64,000 nt of DNA from Cymbidium sinense (lineage: Eukaryota; Streptophyta; Magnoliopsida; Asparagales; Orchidaceae): the NCBI GenBank assembly GCA_021442155.1, contig CM038215.1, forward strand, positions 277,128,413 through 277,192,412, given 5' to 3'. Position numbers and translations under genes: made by a program. The notes under the pieces were generated by a model. It had not been told where the DNA came from and searched no databases. It worked only from the letters and a program-made list of their open reading frames with translations. Shown here one piece after another: positions 61,881-64,000 of this stretch (within the stretch, counting starts at the first letter, position 1; each line of letters begins with the position of its first letter).

Positions 61881-63345
61881 TAAATAATATTATATTACCA
61901 TATATTATAGTATAATGTAGCATCATATATTTGAGCATGTAGTGATATGTTTTTGGATGTTATAAGATGTTTTGAAATGTTTTAGTATATTATGGTATTG
62001 TGCCCTATAGTCTATATTAATATAGATCATAAAAATATTGACTTAATAAATTAGATGATGAAATTTGTTAAATTTGAAGTGTGAATTAGGCTATAGTACC
62101 AAAGGTGTTACGCCACTTGTAGTCTAAAAGTAAGATTTTATGTTCAAAATAAATATTATATGTTGTAGCATAGTATAACATCATATATCATAATATATTG
62201 TTCTCATGGCATTTTAAATTATTTTTAGTATTTACAACCATGCAAAGCCTACACTAGCATTATTTATAAAAATGTTGATTTAGACTTTAAAATTGTGAAT
62301 TTGGCCAAATTCATAATAGGTAGAGCATGGCATCATAATATATTATTTCAATTTAAAATATCTAAGTGATACAACTAAAATATATAATTTTTATTATTTA
62401 GACTAATTTTATGATTTTTATCTTAAGCAATCCCTTGTGATGTCATATGCAACATAATATAATATAATATAATATATAGTGTATTATAATATAGGATGCC
62501 ATAACATAGTGTAGCATCATGCATTATAGCATACTTTTGTGTATTACTACTTGTTATTTAGCATATATTAGTTTACTATAGTATGATGTAGTAGATTTTG
62601 TATTGGTATAATTCATAAAAATACTAAATTATAGGCTAAGATGATGGGATTTGTCCAAATTTAAGGTAAGCTTAAAGGAACATCATTGGGGGTGTGCTAT
62701 GGTGTGTCATTTAATCAAAAGAATGGAATTTTGCATCCAAAATAAATGTTCATTTTTCAACCAAATTTTATGGATTTTTGCTTAAAGTGAGTCATTTTAA
62801 GGTGTAATGTAAGATAATATATTATATGAAGGCATATTAAATTATAATGTACATAACAATCTAACTTCATATATATATGAATGTGGTGGTATCTTACTAA
62901 ATGTTATTGTAGATTTTAGTATGTTTTACTTTTGTTATAATACATTGGTCAAACTCACAAAAATGTTAATTTGAAGGTTGAGATGGAAGAATTTGGCCAA
63001 ATTCATGGCATACACCAAGAAGCAACACCAAAATTATGCTATTTTGTACCATTTCTAATAGAAAAATAACAATTTTACATCCAAAATGAACATTATTCAT
63101 ATTTTGAGAAAATTTTGTTATTTATTCCCTTTAAGTGATTCTAATGAGGTGTAATGTTAGACAATATATTATATTATAGTAAATTATAATATAACATCAT
63201 ATATTATAATATAATATAGTGTGTTAATTCACATTATAATATGTTTATCATGATATTATAGTTAATTTGAGCTTGCACCATCACAAATCATAAAATGTTG
63301 ATTCCAATGTTAAGATGATGTAATTTGAATGAATACATTGTTAGG
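61881..63345. repeat. AT-rich satellite, monomer about 330-350 bp
   Basis: A phrase 'cataaaaatgttgattt...gatga.atttg.ccaaattca' recurs with starts near 62028, 62266, 62614, 62956 and 63289. Spacings are about 238, 348, 342 and 333 bp, so one unit has lost about 100 bp. 'atccaaaataaa.att' and 'tatattataatataacatcatatatt' phrases recur at fixed places in each unit. Monomers are clearly diverged. No coding capacity. Confidence 0.75.
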
Positions 63346-63974
63346 CTTTTGGTTGAAGTATTAAAGGTGTGCATAAGAGAAGAAATAAGATTTGATGAGA
63401 ATTCCATGTCAAGGACATGGAGGGAGATCCGTTAGGGATCACACATGCATTGGACATGACATGTGAGGGCTCTACGTGGGCATAGAAGAAGAAAAATTGG
63501 GGAAGGTTTGAATTTGATTTGATTATATGATTTATGGAAAGAAGATCCACTGGGATAATCTATAATCCATTGAGGATTAAGATCAATCAACTTTAATTTA
63601 ATTTGTTTTAATTGATGTGAGGCATATCCTAAAGATATGGGCTCAGTCCATGGGGATCAGTATATTAACCTTCCATTAGGAAAGGTTCATGCTATCACCG
63701 GGATTGGGATTTGTATTTTGATTTCATAGATTTGTTTGGGGATGTATCTGGAATAAGAGTTTGGTTGGATTTCTTTGATTTAGACTCTATTGGGGAGTTG
63801 GTTTAATTTTGCTCCATTAGGAGGTTGGTTTTGAATTTGATTTGCTTGACTTGTTTATATATGATTTGGGGCTCACTAGGGAGAAGGGTGTGATTTAACT
63901 CCACTGGGAAAAATTAGATTGGGTTTAATTTAATCTGAGTTAATGTATGGACCCTATGGTGTGTGATGGACCCA
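63346..63974 (-). mobile_element. Gypsy non-coding region fragment at window end
   Basis: Similar to 32260-32770: 'cataagagag', 'atccattgaggatta', 'ccttccattaggaaaggttca', 'actccactgggaaaaa' and finally 'tgatggaccca', equivalent to 'gcgatggaccgcacc' at 32760. It is the same element family restarting beyond the satellite. Confidence 0.65.
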
Positions 63975-64000
63975 NNNNNNNNNNNNNNNNNNNNNNNNNN
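63975..64000. other. Assembly gap (Ns)
   Basis: Twenty-six N characters end the window. The true gap length is unknown. Confidence 1.

Overview
The window looks like heterochromatic nuclear DNA of a land plant, probably a seed plant with a repeat-rich genome. The evidence is degenerate Arabidopsis-type telomere repeat (CCCTAAA on +), fragments of a plant glycine-rich RNA-binding protein (GR-RBP) gene, a plant RTE-clade LINE, and decayed Ty3/gypsy elements whose pol resembles the Tat/Ogre group. I found no intact host gene, tRNA, rRNA or organelle segment. The species cannot be named from the sequence. A run of Ns ends the window (63975-64000).

Layout. 1-5797: end portion of a giant LTR (same family as below). 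5798-7945 (-): broken gag-protease fragment. 7946-13682: array A, degenerate telomere-like and A-rich repeat holding three truncated GR-RBP copies. 13683-14915 (-): 3' part of an RTE LINE. 14916-19358: truncated giant LTR. 19359-19840: probable L1-like LINE 3' end with poly(A). 19841-25282: array B with a fourth GR-RBP copy. 25283-32096: giant LTR. 32097-34885: repetitive non-coding region downstream of pol. 34886-40735 (-): decayed protease-RT-RNase H-integrase. 40736-42933: LTR fragment. 42934-46019: second copy of the region downstream of pol. 46020-46520 (-): integrase C-terminal fragment. 46521-47329: more downstream region. 47330-57831: a TG...CA-bounded LTR of about 7.5 kb, split by a 3,015-bp solo LTR (50780-53794) with a 5-bp target duplication. 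57832-61880: array C with three more GR-RBP copies. 61881-63345: AT-rich satellite with a period of about 340 bp. 63346-63974: another fragment of the gypsy non-coding region.

The most unusual object is the composite repeat of arrays A, B and C. Its unit is: a 5'-truncated GR-RBP 3' end and 3' UTR, a short A-run, CCCTAAA repeat, about 1 kb of AAAATAAA/AAACCTAAA repeat, a conserved TTTACTTAATTT block, more CCCTAAA repeat, then the next GR-RBP copy. All copies point the same way, and five of six share nearly the same 5' junction. This suggests one founding event followed by amplification, with later retrotransposon insertions cutting one array into three. Nothing here appears to encode a working protein. 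Functional statements describe ancestral families.
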